Positions 26,411-37,317 are shown, counted from the stretch's first letter. The stretch: 64,000 nucleotides of DNA from Pseudomonas reidholzensis (GCF_900536025.1 NZ_UNOZ01000013.1:62001-126000), one strand, 5' to 3'. Notes: generated by a model from the sequence alone, not told the origin. Program-made: numbers and translations.

Positions 26411-26500
26411 GCTGGCCTCTTCGCGGGTAAACCCGCTCCCACAGGGTCCGAGGTGCTCACAAAACCCTGTGGGAGCGGGTTTACCCGCGAAGAGGCCAGC
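26411..26500. repeat. REP pair inside the NAGGN operon
   Basis: GGGTAAACCCGCTCCCAC then GTGGGAGCGGGTTTACCC, bounded by GCTGGCCTCTTCGCG and its complement, in the 137-base gap between ngg and the M42 peptidase gene. It is one of the few pairs lying inside a probable operon, where it could lower expression of the downstream peptidase. Confidence 0.9.
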
Positions 26501-26516
26501 ACAGTCAAAGCATTGA

Positions 26517-28262
26517 TTACGCCAACGGCCGGCTGTGCGGGAACAGCAGGTCGACAAAGCGTTCAGCGGTGGGTTGCGGTTCATGGTTGGCCAGGCCAAC
26601 GCGCTCGTTGGCCTCGATGATCACGTACTCCGGCTGGCTGGCATCAGCGACCATCAGGTCGAGCCCCACCACCGGGATATCCAGCGCTCGCGCGGCCCGT
26701 ACGGCGGCCTCGGCCAGCACCGGGTGCAGGCGTTCGGTGACATCCTCCAGGGTGCCACCGGTGTGCAGGTTGGCCGCACGGCGCACCGCCAGGCGCTGCC
26801 CGGCCGGCAGCACATCGCTGTAGGTCAGGCCGGCCGCGCGCACGGTGCGCTCGGTTTCTTCATCCAGCGGGATCCGGCTCTCGCCGTCGGTGGCCGCCTG
26901 GCGGCGCCGGCTCTGCGCCTCGATCAGCGCCTTGACGCTGTGCGTGCCGTCGCCGATCACCTGCGCCGGGTGACGAATCGCCGCCGCCACCACTTCATGG
27001 CCGATCACCACAATGCGCAGGTCATGGCCGGGGTGGAAGCTCTCGAGCAACACCCGGCTGTCGAAACGGCGGGCCTGCTCGACCGCTTGGGTCACCTCGT
27101 CCAGGGTCGTCAGGTTGACCGCAACGCCCTGGCCCTGTTCGCCGTCGACCGGCTTCACCACCAGCGCGCCATGCTCTTCGAGAAACGCCAGGTTGTCGTC
27201 GGCATTGCCCGCCAGTTGCTGCACCGGCACAAGCAGGCCGGCCTGGTCCAGGGCGCGCTGGGTCAGGCACTTGTCTTGGCAGAGGGTCATGCTCACGGCG
27301 CTGGTCAGGTCGCTCAACGACTCCCGGCAACGCACCCGGCGCCCGCCCAGGCTGAGGGTGAACAGCCCGGCCTTGGCGTCATCGACCTGCACCTCGATAC
27401 CACGCCGGTGCGCCTCGTCGACGATGATCCGCGCATACGGGTTGAGCGCCGCCGCCGGGCCGGGGCCGAGAAACAGCGGCTGGTTGATGCCGTTCTTGCG
27501 CTTGACCGCAAAGGTCGGCAGGTTGCGAAAGCCGAGCTTCTGGTACAGGCGCTTGGCCTGGCGGTTGTCGTGCATCACCGAGAGGTCGAGGTAGGCCAGC
27601 TCGCGGCTCATGAAGTGCTCGATCAGGTGGCGCACCAGCACTTCACCGACCCCGGGCCGGCTGCACTGCGGGTCGACCGCCAGGCACCAGAGACTGCAAC
27701 CGTGCTCCGGGTCGTCGAAGGCCTTGCTGTGGTTGAGGCCCATGACGCTGCCGATCACCGCGCCGCTGTCTTCGTCCTCGGCGAGCCAGTACACCGGCCC
27801 GCCCTGGTGACGCGGGGTGAGCAGCTCGGCGTTGACCGGCAGCATGCCGCGGGTCTGGTAGAGGTTGTTGATCGCCTGCCAGTCCGCCTCGCTCTGCGCC
27901 CGGCGGATGCGAAACCCGCGAAACACCCGCTGCGCCGGGCGGTAGTCGGTAAACCACAGGCGCAGGGTGTCGGATGGGTCGAGGAACAGTTGCTGCGGCG
28001 CCTGGGCCAGCACTTGCTGCGGCGCCGCCACGTACAAGGCGATGTCGCGTTCGCCCGGGCTTTCTTCAAGCAGCGCCGCAGCCAAGTCGCTCGGCTGCGG
28101 GTAGGTGTGCCCGATCAGCAGCCTACCCCAGCCACAGTGCACCGCGCGCGGCTGGTCGTGCGGCTCGCTGCCATCACCGGCCAGGCGCGCCTGCAGGCGC
28201 TCGTAGGAGGGCGCCTGGCCGCGCAGCAAGCGCTGGCCGTAGGCGATTTCGTGGGCTTTCAT
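26517..28262 (-). CDS. ngg: N-acetylglutaminylglutamine synthetase (GNAT/ATP-grasp fusion)
   Basis: Makes N-acetylglutaminylglutamine, the dipeptide precursor of the osmoprotectant NAGGN. The 581-residue protein joins an N-terminal GNAT acetyltransferase domain (about residues 100-285, with LAVDPQCSRPGVGEVLVRHL as acetyl-CoA motif) to a C-terminal ATP-grasp ligase domain related to cyanophycin/RimK ligases (about 300-580, with VVKPVDGEQGQGVAVN as nucleotide-binding loop and IEANERVGLANHEP at the end). It starts 3 bases after the asnO stop, so the two are cotranscribed. Induction by osmotic stress is expected from work on this pathway in Pseudomonas and Sinorhizobium. Confidence 0.93.
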   Translation of the reverse strand: MKAHEIAYGQRLLRGQAPSYERLQARLAGDGSEPHDQPRAVHCGWGRLLIGHTYPQPSDLAAALLEESPGERDIALYVAAPQQVLAQAPQQLFLDPSDTLRLWFTDYRPAQRVFRGFRIRRAQSEADWQAINNLYQTRGMLPVNAELLTPRHQGGPVYWLAEDEDSGAVIGSVMGLNHSKAFDDPEHGCSLWCLAVDPQCSRPGVGEVLVRHLIEHFMSRELAYLDLSVMHDNRQAKRLYQKLGFRNLPTFAVKRKNGINQPLFLGPGPAAALNPYARIIVDEAHRRGIEVQVDDAKAGLFTLSLGGRRVRCRESLSDLTSAVSMTLCQDKCLTQRALDQAGLLVPVQQLAGNADDNLAFLEEHGALVVKPVDGEQGQGVAVNLTTLDEVTQAVEQARRFDSRVLLESFHPGHDLRIVVIGHEVVAAAIRHPAQVIGDGTHSVKALIEAQSRRRQAATDGESRIPLDEETERTVRAAGLTYSDVLPAGQRLAVRRAANLHTGGTLEDVTERLHPVLAEAAVRAARALDIPVVGLDLMVADASQPEYVIIEANERVGLANHEPQPTAERFVDLLFPHSRPLA

Positions 28263-28265
28263 CGA

Positions 28266-30053
28266 TCAGATTCCTTGTTCGCTGAGCCACAGGTTGAGCG
28301 CTGCCAACTGCCACAGCTTGGAGCCGCGCAGCGGAGTCAGCTGGCCGTGCGGGTTGCTCAGCAGCGTGTCGATCATGGCCGGGTTGAACAGGCCGCGGTC
28401 CTGGCTCGGGTCGGTCAGCAGCTCGCGCACCCAGCCCAGCGTGGCGCCTTCGAGGTGCTTGAGGCCGGGCACCGGGAAGTAGCCCTTCTTGCGGTCGATG
28501 ACTTCATGCGGGATGACCCGCCGCGCCGCCGACTTGAGCACCTGTTTGCCGCCGTCGGGCAGCTTGAAGCGCGCTGGGATCCGCGCCGACAGCTCGGCCA
28601 GGCGGTAGTCGAGGAACGGCGTGCGCGCCTCCAGGCCCCAGGCCATGGTCATGTTGTCGACGCGTTTGACCGGGTCGTCGACCAGCATCACCGTGCTGTC
28701 CAGGCGCAGCGCCTTGTCCACCGCATCCGGCGCGCCGGGGCGGGCGAAGTGCTCTCGGACAAAATCGCCAGCGGCGTCGTGCTCGAGCAGCCAAGGGGCC
28801 TGCACGGTATCGCGGTACTCGGCGTGGCTGCGGTCGAAGAACGCCTCGCGGTAGGCCGCATACGGGTCGGCGGCGCCGTCCACCTGCGGGTACCAGTGGT
28901 AGCCGGCGAACAGTTCGTCGGCGCCCTGGCCGCTCTGCACGCCCTTGCAGTGCTTGGCCACTTCGCGCGACAACAGATAGAAGGCGATGCAGTCGTGGCT
29001 GACCATCGGCTCGCTCATGGCGCGGAATGCCGCGGGCAGCTGGTCGATGATCTCGTGCTCGGCGATGCGCAACTGATGGTGGCGCGTGCCGTAGTGGCGG
29101 GCGATCAGGTCGGAGTACTGGAACTCGTCGCCGCGTTCGCCGCCGGCATCCTCGAAGCCGATCGAGAAGGTCGACAGGTCGTCGACCCCGGTTTCGCGCA
29201 GCAGGCCGACCAGCAGGCTCGAGTCGACCCCGCCGGACAGCAGCACACCGACATCCACGGCCGCCCGTTGGCGGATCGCCACGGCGTCGCGGGTGGCGTC
29301 GAGCACGCGGGTGGTCCAGTCTTCGAGGTCAAGCTGCTGTTCGTCGGCGTTGGGCCCGTACTGCAGCTGCCACCAGGTCTGGCGCTCGACTTCGCCGTGC
29401 TGGTCGATGCGCATCCAGGTGCCGGGTTCGAGCTTTTGCACGTTGGCCAGCAGGGTGCGCGGCGCGGGCACCACGGCGTGGAAGTTGAGGTAGTGGTTGA
29501 GCGCGACGGGGTCGATCACCGGGTCGATGTCACCGCCTTTGAGCAGCGCGGGCAGGGTCGACGCGAAGCGCAGGCGTTCGCCGTTGCGCGACAGGTACAG
29601 CGGCTTGACGCCGAGGCGGTCGCGGGCGAGGAACAGGCGCTGGTTGTCGCGCTCCCAGATGGCCAGGGCGAACATCCCGTTGAGCTTGGGCAGCAGCGCT
29701 GCGCCCCAGGCGTGGTAGCCCTTGAGCAGCACCTCGGTGTCACCGTCGGACCAGAACGTGTAGCCGAGGTCTTGCAGCTCCTGGCGCAGTTCGGGGAAGT
29801 TGTAGATGGCGCCGTTGAACGCCAGCGACAGGCCGAGGGTGTTGTCGAGCATCGGCTGGGCCGAGCCGTCGGACAGGTCCATGATCTTCAGGCGGCGATG
29901 GCCGAGGGCGATCGGGCCCTGGCTATGGAAGCCCCAGGCATCCGGGCCGCGTGGCGCCAGATGATGGGTGATGCGCTCTACCGCGGCGAGGTCCGCCGGG
30001 CGAGGGGCCTGGTTGATCGGGGTGAAGCGTAACTCTCCTGCTAATCCGCACAT
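28266..30053 (-). CDS. asnO: N-acetylglutaminylglutamine amidotransferase (AsnB family)
   Basis: Converts the acetylated dipeptide to its C-terminal amide, using glutamine as nitrogen donor and ATP. The 595-residue protein has the class II glutaminase domain with Cys2 as nucleophile (MCGLAGELRF, about residues 2-215). The synthetase domain with the PP-loop SGGVDSSLLVGLL starts around residue 258. It resembles asparagine synthetase B but belongs to the NAGGN subfamily by its neighbours. It is the first gene of the operon asnO-ngg-peptidase, with an AAGGA ribosome site, and its promoter should lie in 30054-30169. Confidence 0.93.
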   Translation of the reverse strand: MCGLAGELRFTPINQAPRPADLAAVERITHHLAPRGPDAWGFHSQGPIALGHRRLKIMDLSDGSAQPMLDNTLGLSLAFNGAIYNFPELRQELQDLGYTFWSDGDTEVLLKGYHAWGAALLPKLNGMFALAIWERDNQRLFLARDRLGVKPLYLSRNGERLRFASTLPALLKGGDIDPVIDPVALNHYLNFHAVVPAPRTLLANVQKLEPGTWMRIDQHGEVERQTWWQLQYGPNADEQQLDLEDWTTRVLDATRDAVAIRQRAAVDVGVLLSGGVDSSLLVGLLRETGVDDLSTFSIGFEDAGGERGDEFQYSDLIARHYGTRHHQLRIAEHEIIDQLPAAFRAMSEPMVSHDCIAFYLLSREVAKHCKGVQSGQGADELFAGYHWYPQVDGAADPYAAYREAFFDRSHAEYRDTVQAPWLLEHDAAGDFVREHFARPGAPDAVDKALRLDSTVMLVDDPVKRVDNMTMAWGLEARTPFLDYRLAELSARIPARFKLPDGGKQVLKSAARRVIPHEVIDRKKGYFPVPGLKHLEGATLGWVRELLTDPSQDRGLFNPAMIDTLLSNPHGQLTPLRGSKLWQLAALNLWLSEQGI

Positions 30054-30169
30054 AAGTCCTTACCGGTTTTGCCGTTGGGGAGGGGTGCCCCTGAAGTGAG
30101 GCACTTAGGAACTGACCTGTGCGGTTTGTGAGAGTTTTAGATCAATCTGTTATATGCGTTGCCTGCATT

Positions 30170-30291
30170 GGGGCCGCTGCGCGCCCCTTTCGCGACACAA
30201 GGCCGCTCCCACAGGGTGCGCGATGGCCTTGAGACTGGCGCGGTCCCTGTGGGAGCGGCCTTGTGTCGCGAAAGGGCTGCGAAGCGGCCCC
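30170..30291. repeat. REP pair (GGCCTTGTGTCGC subtype)
   Basis: Inverted pair nearly identical to the one at 24009: outer arms GGGGCCGCTGCGCG and GCGAAGCGGCCCC, with units CGCGACACAAGGCCGCTCC and its complement. It separates the mnmC end from the asnO promoter region. Confidence 0.9.
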
Positions 30292-30296
30292 ACGAT

Positions 30297-32273
30297 CTAT
30301 GCCTTCCCGCGAATCAAGCTGCGCAAGCCAAACCGATTGGGGTGACACGCCTCAGCCACTGCCCGAGGCACTGGCAACGGCTCGCCCCCCACCCAGGCGG
30401 CAATCAGCTCGCCACTCAACGGCGCGGTAATCAACCCCCGCGACCCATGCCCACTGTTCACATACAGCCCGTCCAGCCAAGGGCACTCCACCGCCGGCAC
30501 CTGCCGGGCGTCCTTGCGCAACATCGCGTACGCCTCGGCAAACGCCTCGCTGTCCGCCACCGGCCCGACAATCGGCAAATAGTCCGGGCTGGTACAGCGA
30601 AACGCCGCTCGGCCCTGCAACGCCTCAGGGTCCATGCCCGCCACGCCCAACCGCTGCGCCATGTCAGTGGAGATCTCATCCAGCATCGCCAAATTGCCCT
30701 GATGCTCGGCCACGGTCGGCGTCAGGTCCTCACTGTGGAAATCAAAACTGGCCCCCACCGTGTGTTCATCCCCGCGTACCGGCACCACATATCCCTCGGC
30801 GCAGACCACCGTGGCCAACACGCGGCTGTCTGCGGTCGCTGGCAGGTGAGTGATCTGCCCGCGAATCCGCTTCAGCGGCAACCCCGCGCATGGCGCAAAC
30901 CGGCGCACCTCCGCCGCGCCCGCCAGCACCACCAGCGGTGCACTTGCCAACAGACGCTGGCCATCCCAGGCCTGCCACAGGCCGTCGACCTTGCGCAGCT
31001 CGACTACTTCCCGGTGCGTCAGCAGGCTGATCCGCGGGTGGTTCAGTTGCGCCTGGCACATCGCCGGCGGATGCACCCAGCCGCCTTCGGGATAGAACAG
31101 CCCGCCACTGGCCAGCGGCACCCCGGCCACCTGCTGCGCCTCGGCGCAGCTCAGTGACACCAGCAGGCTGCTGTCGAACGCCGCAGCCAGCTTGGCCTGG
31201 CGCTCGCCTTCCTTGGCGTCGAAGGCCAGTTGCAGCACGCCGCAGGCATCCCAGTCGTGGCCGCGCTGCAGCTGCTCGAGCCAGCGGCGGGTGTAACCGA
31301 AACCGGCCAGGATCATCTGCGACAGGGCCGTGCCGTGGGCCGACAGCTTGAGGTAGAGCACGCCCTGCAGGTTGCCCGAGGCTTCCTGGGCGGCAGCGTC
31401 ATGGCGCTCCAGCACGCTGACCTGCCAGCCGCGTGCGGCGAGGCTGGCGGCGGTGGCGCTGCCGGCGAGGCCAGCGCCGATCACCAGGGCCTCGCGCGGC
31501 CCTGGCAGCGGGGCGGGGCGGGCGTACCAGGGGGCAACCGGCGCGGCGCTGGGCTGGCCGGTGTACTGGCCGTGCATGACTTCCCACTTCTTGCCCAGGC
31601 CTGGGACTTTTTTCATGCTGAAGCCGGCTTCGATCAGCCCGCGGCGCACCCAGCCGGTGGTGGTGAAGGTGCCGATCGTCGTGCCGGGATGCGACAGCCG
31701 GGCCAGTTGCGCGAACAGTTCCGGGGTCCACATGTCGGGGTTTTTCGCCGGGGCGAAACCGTCGAGGAACCACGCGTCGATCCGCGCATCGAGCAGCGGC
31801 AACTGTTCCAGCACATCGCCGATCAGCAGGGTCAGGGTCACCCGGCCGCCGTCGAAGCTGAACTGCTGGAAGCCCGGGTGCACCGCCACATACTGCGCCA
31901 GCAGCGGCTGCCAGTAAGGCGCCAGCTCCGGCCACAGTTGTACGGCGCGGGCCAGGTCGGCGCGGGTCAGCGGGTATTTTTCGACGCTGACAAAGTGCAG
32001 CCGGGCGTCGCTCGGGGCCTGCTCGGCAAACAGCTGCCAGGCGCAGAAGAAGTTCATCCCGGTGCCAAAGCCGGTTTCGCCGATCACCAGGCAGCTGTGC
32101 GCTGGCAGCTCGGCGAAGCGCTGGCGCAGGCGATTGCCTTCGATGAACACGTACTGGGTTTCGTGGCTGCCTTCGTTGGTCGAGAAGTAGACGTCGTCGT
32201 ATTGCCGCGAGTGCGGGCGGCCTTGGTCGTCCCAGTCGATTTGGGCGTGCTGGGGCAGGGTAGATTCAGGCAT
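30297..32273 (-). CDS. mnmC: Bifunctional tRNA mnm5s2U biosynthesis protein MnmC
   Basis: Completes the wobble-uridine modification mnm5s2U34. The C-terminal FAD domain removes the carboxymethyl group of cmnm5s2U, and the N-terminal SAM-dependent methyltransferase methylates the product. The 658-residue protein has the methyltransferase domain at about 1-240 (GETGFGTGMNFF as SAM motif, DAWFLDGFAPAKNPDMW) and the FAD oxidoreductase domain from about 265 (ALVIGAGLAGSATAASLAAR). The C-terminal VNSGHGSRGL stretch is typical. ATG 32273 is chosen by family alignment; its ribosome site is weak. It is divergent from pap across an unusual large inverted repeat. Confidence 0.95.
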   Translation of the reverse strand: MPESTLPQHAQIDWDDQGRPHSRQYDDVYFSTNEGSHETQYVFIEGNRLRQRFAELPAHSCLVIGETGFGTGMNFFCAWQLFAEQAPSDARLHFVSVEKYPLTRADLARAVQLWPELAPYWQPLLAQYVAVHPGFQQFSFDGGRVTLTLLIGDVLEQLPLLDARIDAWFLDGFAPAKNPDMWTPELFAQLARLSHPGTTIGTFTTTGWVRRGLIEAGFSMKKVPGLGKKWEVMHGQYTGQPSAAPVAPWYARPAPLPGPREALVIGAGLAGSATAASLAARGWQVSVLERHDAAAQEASGNLQGVLYLKLSAHGTALSQMILAGFGYTRRWLEQLQRGHDWDACGVLQLAFDAKEGERQAKLAAAFDSSLLVSLSCAEAQQVAGVPLASGGLFYPEGGWVHPPAMCQAQLNHPRISLLTHREVVELRKVDGLWQAWDGQRLLASAPLVVLAGAAEVRRFAPCAGLPLKRIRGQITHLPATADSRVLATVVCAEGYVVPVRGDEHTVGASFDFHSEDLTPTVAEHQGNLAMLDEISTDMAQRLGVAGMDPEALQGRAAFRCTSPDYLPIVGPVADSEAFAEAYAMLRKDARQVPAVECPWLDGLYVNSGHGSRGLITAPLSGELIAAWVGGEPLPVPRAVAEACHPNRFGLRSLIRGKA

Positions 32274-32292
32274 GTTTGATTTCGGCCGGTAT

Positions 32293-32376
32293 AGCTGCAA
32301 GTCACAAGCTGCAAGCTGTATGAAAAAGCAGATGGTGGCACGGTCTGCTTTTTCTTGCAGCTTGAAGCTTGCAGCT
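32293..32376. repeat. Large nested inverted repeat with AGCTGCAAG arms
   Basis: Three nested complementary blocks: AGCTGCAAG (32293) with CTTGCAGCT (32368), CAAGCTGCAAG (32305) with CTTGCAGCTTG (32354), and GAAAAAGCAGA (32322) with TCTGCTTTTTC (32344) around an 11-base loop. The inner hairpin alone looks like a bidirectional terminator, yet it lies between the starts of two divergent genes (mnmC and pap). It is unlike the REP elements of this window and may be another dispersed repeat family. Confidence 0.7.
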
Positions 32377-32416
32377 GTTCTAGTCTCAATAATCCATTGA
32401 AGGAGCCAGACACGCC

Positions 32417-33910
32417 ATGTTCGAATCCGCCGAAATCGGCCACAGCATCGACAAGGACACCTATGAGGCCGAACTGCCCGCCCTGCGCGAGGCGTTGCTC
32501 GAGGCCCAGTACGAGCTCAAGCAGCAGTCGCGCTTCCCGGTGATCGTGCTGATCAACGGCGTCGAGGGCGCCGGCAAGGGCGAGACGGTCAAACTGCTCA
32601 ACGAGTGGATGGACCCGCGCCTGATCGACGTGCTGACCTTTGACCAGCAGACCGACGAGGAGCTCGCCCGGCCCCCGGCCTGGCGCTACTGGCGGGCGCT
32701 GCCACCGAAAGGGCGAATGGGCGTGTTTTTCGGCAACTGGTACAGCCAGATGATCCAGGGTCGGGTACACGGCCAGTTCAAGGACGCCGTGCTCGACCAG
32801 GCCATCGCCGGCGCCGAGCGCCTCGAGCAGATGCTCTGTGACGAAGGCGCGCTGGTCATCAAGTTCTGGTTCCACCTGTCCAAGAAGCAGATGAAGGCGC
32901 GCCTCAAGGCGTTGCGCGACGACCCGCTGCACAGCTGGCGGATCAGCCCGCTGGACTGGCAGCAGTCAGAAACCTATGACCGCTTCGTGCGCTTTGGCGA
33001 GCGCGTGCTGCGCCGCACCAGCCGCGACTTCGCCCCCTGGCATGTGATCGAAGGCTTCGACCCGCATTACCGCAGCCTGGCGGTCGGGCGCATCCTGCTC
33101 GAGAGCCTGCAGGCGGCCCTGGCGGTCGACCCCAAGAGCAAGCAGCGCAGCAACGTCGCGCCGCTGGGGCGCAGCATCGACGACCTCAACCTGATCGGCG
33201 CGCTGGACATGACCCAGCGCCTGGACAAGAAGGACTACCAGGAGCAACTGGTCACCGAACAGGCCCGCCTGGCCGGCCTGTTGCGCCACAAGCACATGCG
33301 CCGACACGCCCTGGTCGCGGTGTTCGAAGGCAACGATGCGGCGGGCAAGGGCGGCGCCATCCGTCGCGTGGCCGCCGCGCTCGACCCGCGCCAGTACCGC
33401 ATCGTGCCGATTGCCGCGCCGACCGAAGAGGAGCGTGCGCAGCCGTACCTGTGGCGCTTCTGGCGGCATATCCCGGCGCGCAGCAAGTTCACCATCTTCG
33501 ACCGCTCGTGGTATGGGCGGGTGCTGGTCGAGCGGGTCGAGGGCTTTTGCAGCCCGGTCGACTGGATGCGCGCCTACAGCGAGATCAACGACTTCGAAGA
33601 GCAGCTCAGCAATGCCGGGGTGGTGGTGGTCAAGTTCTGGCTGGCGATCGACCAGCAGACCCAGCTGGAGCGTTTCGAAGAGCGCGAGCAGATCCCCTTC
33701 AAGCGCTACAAGATCACCGAGGAAGACTGGCGCAACCGCGAAAAGTGGGATGTCTACACCGAGGCGGTGGGGGATATGGTCGACCGCACCAGCACCGAGA
33801 TCGCGCCGTGGACGCTGGTCGAGGCCAACGACAAGCGCTGGGCGCGGGTGAAGGTGTTGCGCACCATCAATGACGCGCTGGAGGCGGCGTTTGCCAAAGA
33901 CAAGAAGTAG
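32417..33910 (+). CDS. pap: Polyphosphate:AMP phosphotransferase (class II PPK2)
   Basis: Transfers phosphate from polyphosphate to AMP, giving ADP. The 497-residue protein contains two tandem PPK2 domains, the mark of this class. The first Walker A is GVEGAGKGE at residues 48-56 and the second is GNDAAGKGG near 305-313. Walker B/lid elements with FDRSWYGRVLVERVEGF appear in the C-terminal domain, normally the active one. A GAAGGAG ribosome site precedes the ATG. It stands alone between the nested inverted repeat and a REP pair. Confidence 0.95.
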   Translation: MFESAEIGHSIDKDTYEAELPALREALLEAQYELKQQSRFPVIVLINGVEGAGKGETVKLLNEWMDPRLIDVLTFDQQTDEELARPPAWRYWRALPPKGRMGVFFGNWYSQMIQGRVHGQFKDAVLDQAIAGAERLEQMLCDEGALVIKFWFHLSKKQMKARLKALRDDPLHSWRISPLDWQQSETYDRFVRFGERVLRRTSRDFAPWHVIEGFDPHYRSLAVGRILLESLQAALAVDPKSKQRSNVAPLGRSIDDLNLIGALDMTQRLDKKDYQEQLVTEQARLAGLLRHKHMRRHALVAVFEGNDAAGKGGAIRRVAAALDPRQYRIVPIAAPTEEERAQPYLWRFWRHIPARSKFTIFDRSWYGRVLVERVEGFCSPVDWMRAYSEINDFEEQLSNAGVVVVKFWLAIDQQTQLERFEEREQIPFKRYKITEEDWRNREKWDVYTEAVGDMVDRTSTEIAPWTLVEANDKRWARVKVLRTINDALEAAFAKDKK

Positions 33911-33924
33911 GCGGTGATCGTCAT

Positions 33925-34007
33925 GGCCTCTTCGCGGGTAAACCCGCTCCCACAGGGTTCTGCGGACACCTCGGACCTGTGGGAGCGGGTTTACCCGCGA
34001 AGAGGCC
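33925..34007. repeat. REP pair (GGGTTTACCC subtype)
   Basis: GGGTAAACCCGCTCCCAC then its complement, bounded by GGCCTCTTCGCG and CGCGAAGAGGCC, 14 bases after the pap stop. Confidence 0.9.
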
Positions 34008-34146
34008 CGCAAGGCCACAGAAAATCCCCTTGCCATGCCCCAGGGGAATGATCAGATGAATTATTTTCCCGCCACTTTCCCCCAGCCCCACCCTCCAAGC
34101 CCTTAGACTTCAACTACCCCCACCAAGGGCTCTGATCGAGGACGCT

Positions 34147-35109
34147 ATGCATATCACTTCCGGACGCTGGGTCCATGGCCTGCTGTTGGCACTGTTGACC
34201 GCGCTGCTCTGGGGCATTCTGCCAATCAAACTCAAGCAGGTGCTGCAGGTGATGGACCCGGTCACGGTCACCTGGTACCGCCTGCTGGTGTCCGGCGGCC
34301 TGCTGTTCGCCTGGCTCTCGGCCCATCGCCGCCTGCCGGTGTTCCGCGGCCTGGGCCGCAAGCGCCTGGGGCTGGTCGCGGTGGCCATCTGCGGGCTGCT
34401 CGGCAACTACGTGCTGTACCTGATCGGCCTCAACCTGCTCAGCCCCGGCACCGCGCAGCTGGTGGTGCAGGTCGGCCCGGTGCTGTTGCTGGTGGCCAGC
34501 GTGTTCGTTTTCAAGGAGCGCTTTAGCCTGGGGCAGGGCATGGGCTTGTTGATCCTGCTGATGGGCTTTGGGCTGTTCTTCAATCAGCGGCTTGAAGAGC
34601 TGCTGACCTCGCTGAGCGTCTATACCACGGGGGTGCTGACCATTCTCCTGGCGACCAGCATCTGGGTGTTCTATGCCCTGAGCCAGAAGCAACTGCTCAC
34701 GGTGTGGAACTCACAGCAGGTGATGATGGTGATTTACCTGGGCTGCGCGGCGCTGCTCACGCCCTGGGTGCACCCGCTCGAAGCGCTGCAGTTGAGCCCG
34801 CTGCAAGGCTGGCTGCTGCTGGCGTGCTGCCTGAATACGCTGGTGGCGTACGGGGCGTTTGCCGAGGCGCTGGCGCATTGGGAGGCGTCGCGGGTGAGTG
34901 CGACCTTGGCGTTGACGCCGTTGGTGACGTTTGTTGCGGTGGCGCTGGCGGCGTGGGTGTGGCCTGAGTATGTGCAGGCTGAAGAGATCAATGCGCTGGG
35001 GTATGTGGGGGCTGTGGTGGTGGTGCTGGGGTCGGCGCTGGTGGCGTTGGGACCTTCGTTGGTGGCCGGGTGGCGGGCCCGCAGGGCGCGCTTGGCTCAG
35101 GCCCAGTGA
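34147..35109 (+). CDS. EamA/DMT family transporter
   Basis: The 320-residue inner-membrane protein has ten predicted helices in two EamA repeats, beginning LLLALLTALLWGILPIKLKQ and again near residue 160 (VLTILLATSIWVFYALSQ). EamA proteins export amino acids or other metabolites; the substrate here is not indicated. The ATG at 34147 is the first in frame after a GAGGACGCT ribosome site. The last third of the gene (after about 34850) is very G-rich on the coding strand, with many NNG codons, unlike its first part. Confidence 0.87.
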   Translation: MHITSGRWVHGLLLALLTALLWGILPIKLKQVLQVMDPVTVTWYRLLVSGGLLFAWLSAHRRLPVFRGLGRKRLGLVAVAICGLLGNYVLYLIGLNLLSPGTAQLVVQVGPVLLLVASVFVFKERFSLGQGMGLLILLMGFGLFFNQRLEELLTSLSVYTTGVLTILLATSIWVFYALSQKQLLTVWNSQQVMMVIYLGCAALLTPWVHPLEALQLSPLQGWLLLACCLNTLVAYGAFAEALAHWEASRVSATLALTPLVTFVAVALAAWVWPEYVQAEEINALGYVGAVVVVLGSALVALGPSLVAGWRARRARLAQAQ

Positions 35110-35111
35110 AT

Positions 35112-35217
35112 GGGGCCGCTCTGCGGCCCTTCGCGGGTAAACCCGCTCCCACAGGGACCGCGCGAGACGTCAGGTCAGCACCCTCCCTGTGGGAGCGGGT
35201 TTACCCGCGAAGAGGCC
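35112..35217. repeat. REP pair (GGGTTTACCC subtype)
   Basis: GGGTAAACCCGCTCCCAC and its complement, with a GGGGCCGCTCTGCGGCCC hairpin on the left, lie between the converging ends of the EamA gene and fumC. Confidence 0.88.
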
Positions 35218-35236
35218 GGTGCTGACTACCTATACA

Positions 35237-36631
<1,395 letters not shown>

Positions 36632-36785
36632 GCTGGGTTCACTCCTTTGTCGTCTGAATCCGCAGTTTAGGCCTTGATTCGAAAGAGCGGTTCCATCGCT
36701 CGTCGTGCCACTTGAGTACAGCGCCCATCGCGGCGCAGAATGCTCTACCCCGAGGTATCCGCCTCCCTTTTCTGAAGGATTTGCA

Positions 36786-37307
36786 ATGACCCGTCTCCGT
36801 GTCCTCTGTGCCGCCGTAGCCCTGGCCTGTGCCAGCGGCCAGGTACTCGCTGCCACTCCTGCCCACAACCAAGCCGCCGAGCGATTCCTGACCCTGGCCA
36901 ACGCCGACAAGCTGGGCACCCCGGTGTACATGCAAGTCCAGCAGATGTTTGCCCAGCGCTTCGAGCAGACCAAGGCCCCGGCCGCCAAGAAAGCCGTGCT
37001 CGACAGCTACCAGGCCAAGGCCAACGCCGCCCTGGACAACGCCATCGGCTGGAAGAAGATCAAGCCGAAGATGGTCGACCTGTACACCGCGACCTTCACC
37101 GAAGCCGAGCTGAAGGACCTGGTCAAGTTCTACGAGTCGCCGCTGGGCAAGAAAGTCCTCCAGCAGATGCCCAAGGTCACCCAGCAGTCGGCCCAGCTGA
37201 CCCAGCAGAGCCTCGAGCCTGCCGTGCCGGTGGTCAACAAGCTGCTCGACGACATGACCAAGGAACTCGACCCCAACGCTGGCAAAGCCGCTCCAGCGAA
37301 GAAGTGA
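36786..37307 (+). CDS. DUF2059 domain exported protein
   Basis: The 173-residue protein has a signal peptide ([19 protein letters not shown]) and is mostly helical, lysine- and glutamine-rich. The segment [20 protein letters not shown] followed by [13 protein letters not shown] is the hallmark of DUF2059, a periplasmic family of unknown function. The ATG at 36786 follows GAAGGAT. A bolA-like gene starts 10 bases after its stop, so the two form an operon. Confidence 0.88.
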   Translation: MTRLRVLCAAVALACASGQVLAATPAHNQAAERFLTLANADKLGTPVYMQVQQMFAQRFEQTKAPAAKKAVLDSYQAKANAALDNAIGWKKIKPKMVDLYTATFTEAELKDLVKFYESPLGKKVLQQMPKVTQQSAQLTQQSLEPAVPVVNKLLDDMTKELDPNAGKAAPAKK

Positions 37308-37317
37308 GTAGCACCCG

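Noticed and set aside
26535..30032. Very long open frame (1165 codons) on the plus strand opposite ngg and asnO
   Set aside because: It is antisense to two genes with clear domains. Its translation is a low-complexity R/A/V/Q/H-rich string typical of shadow frames in GC-rich DNA.
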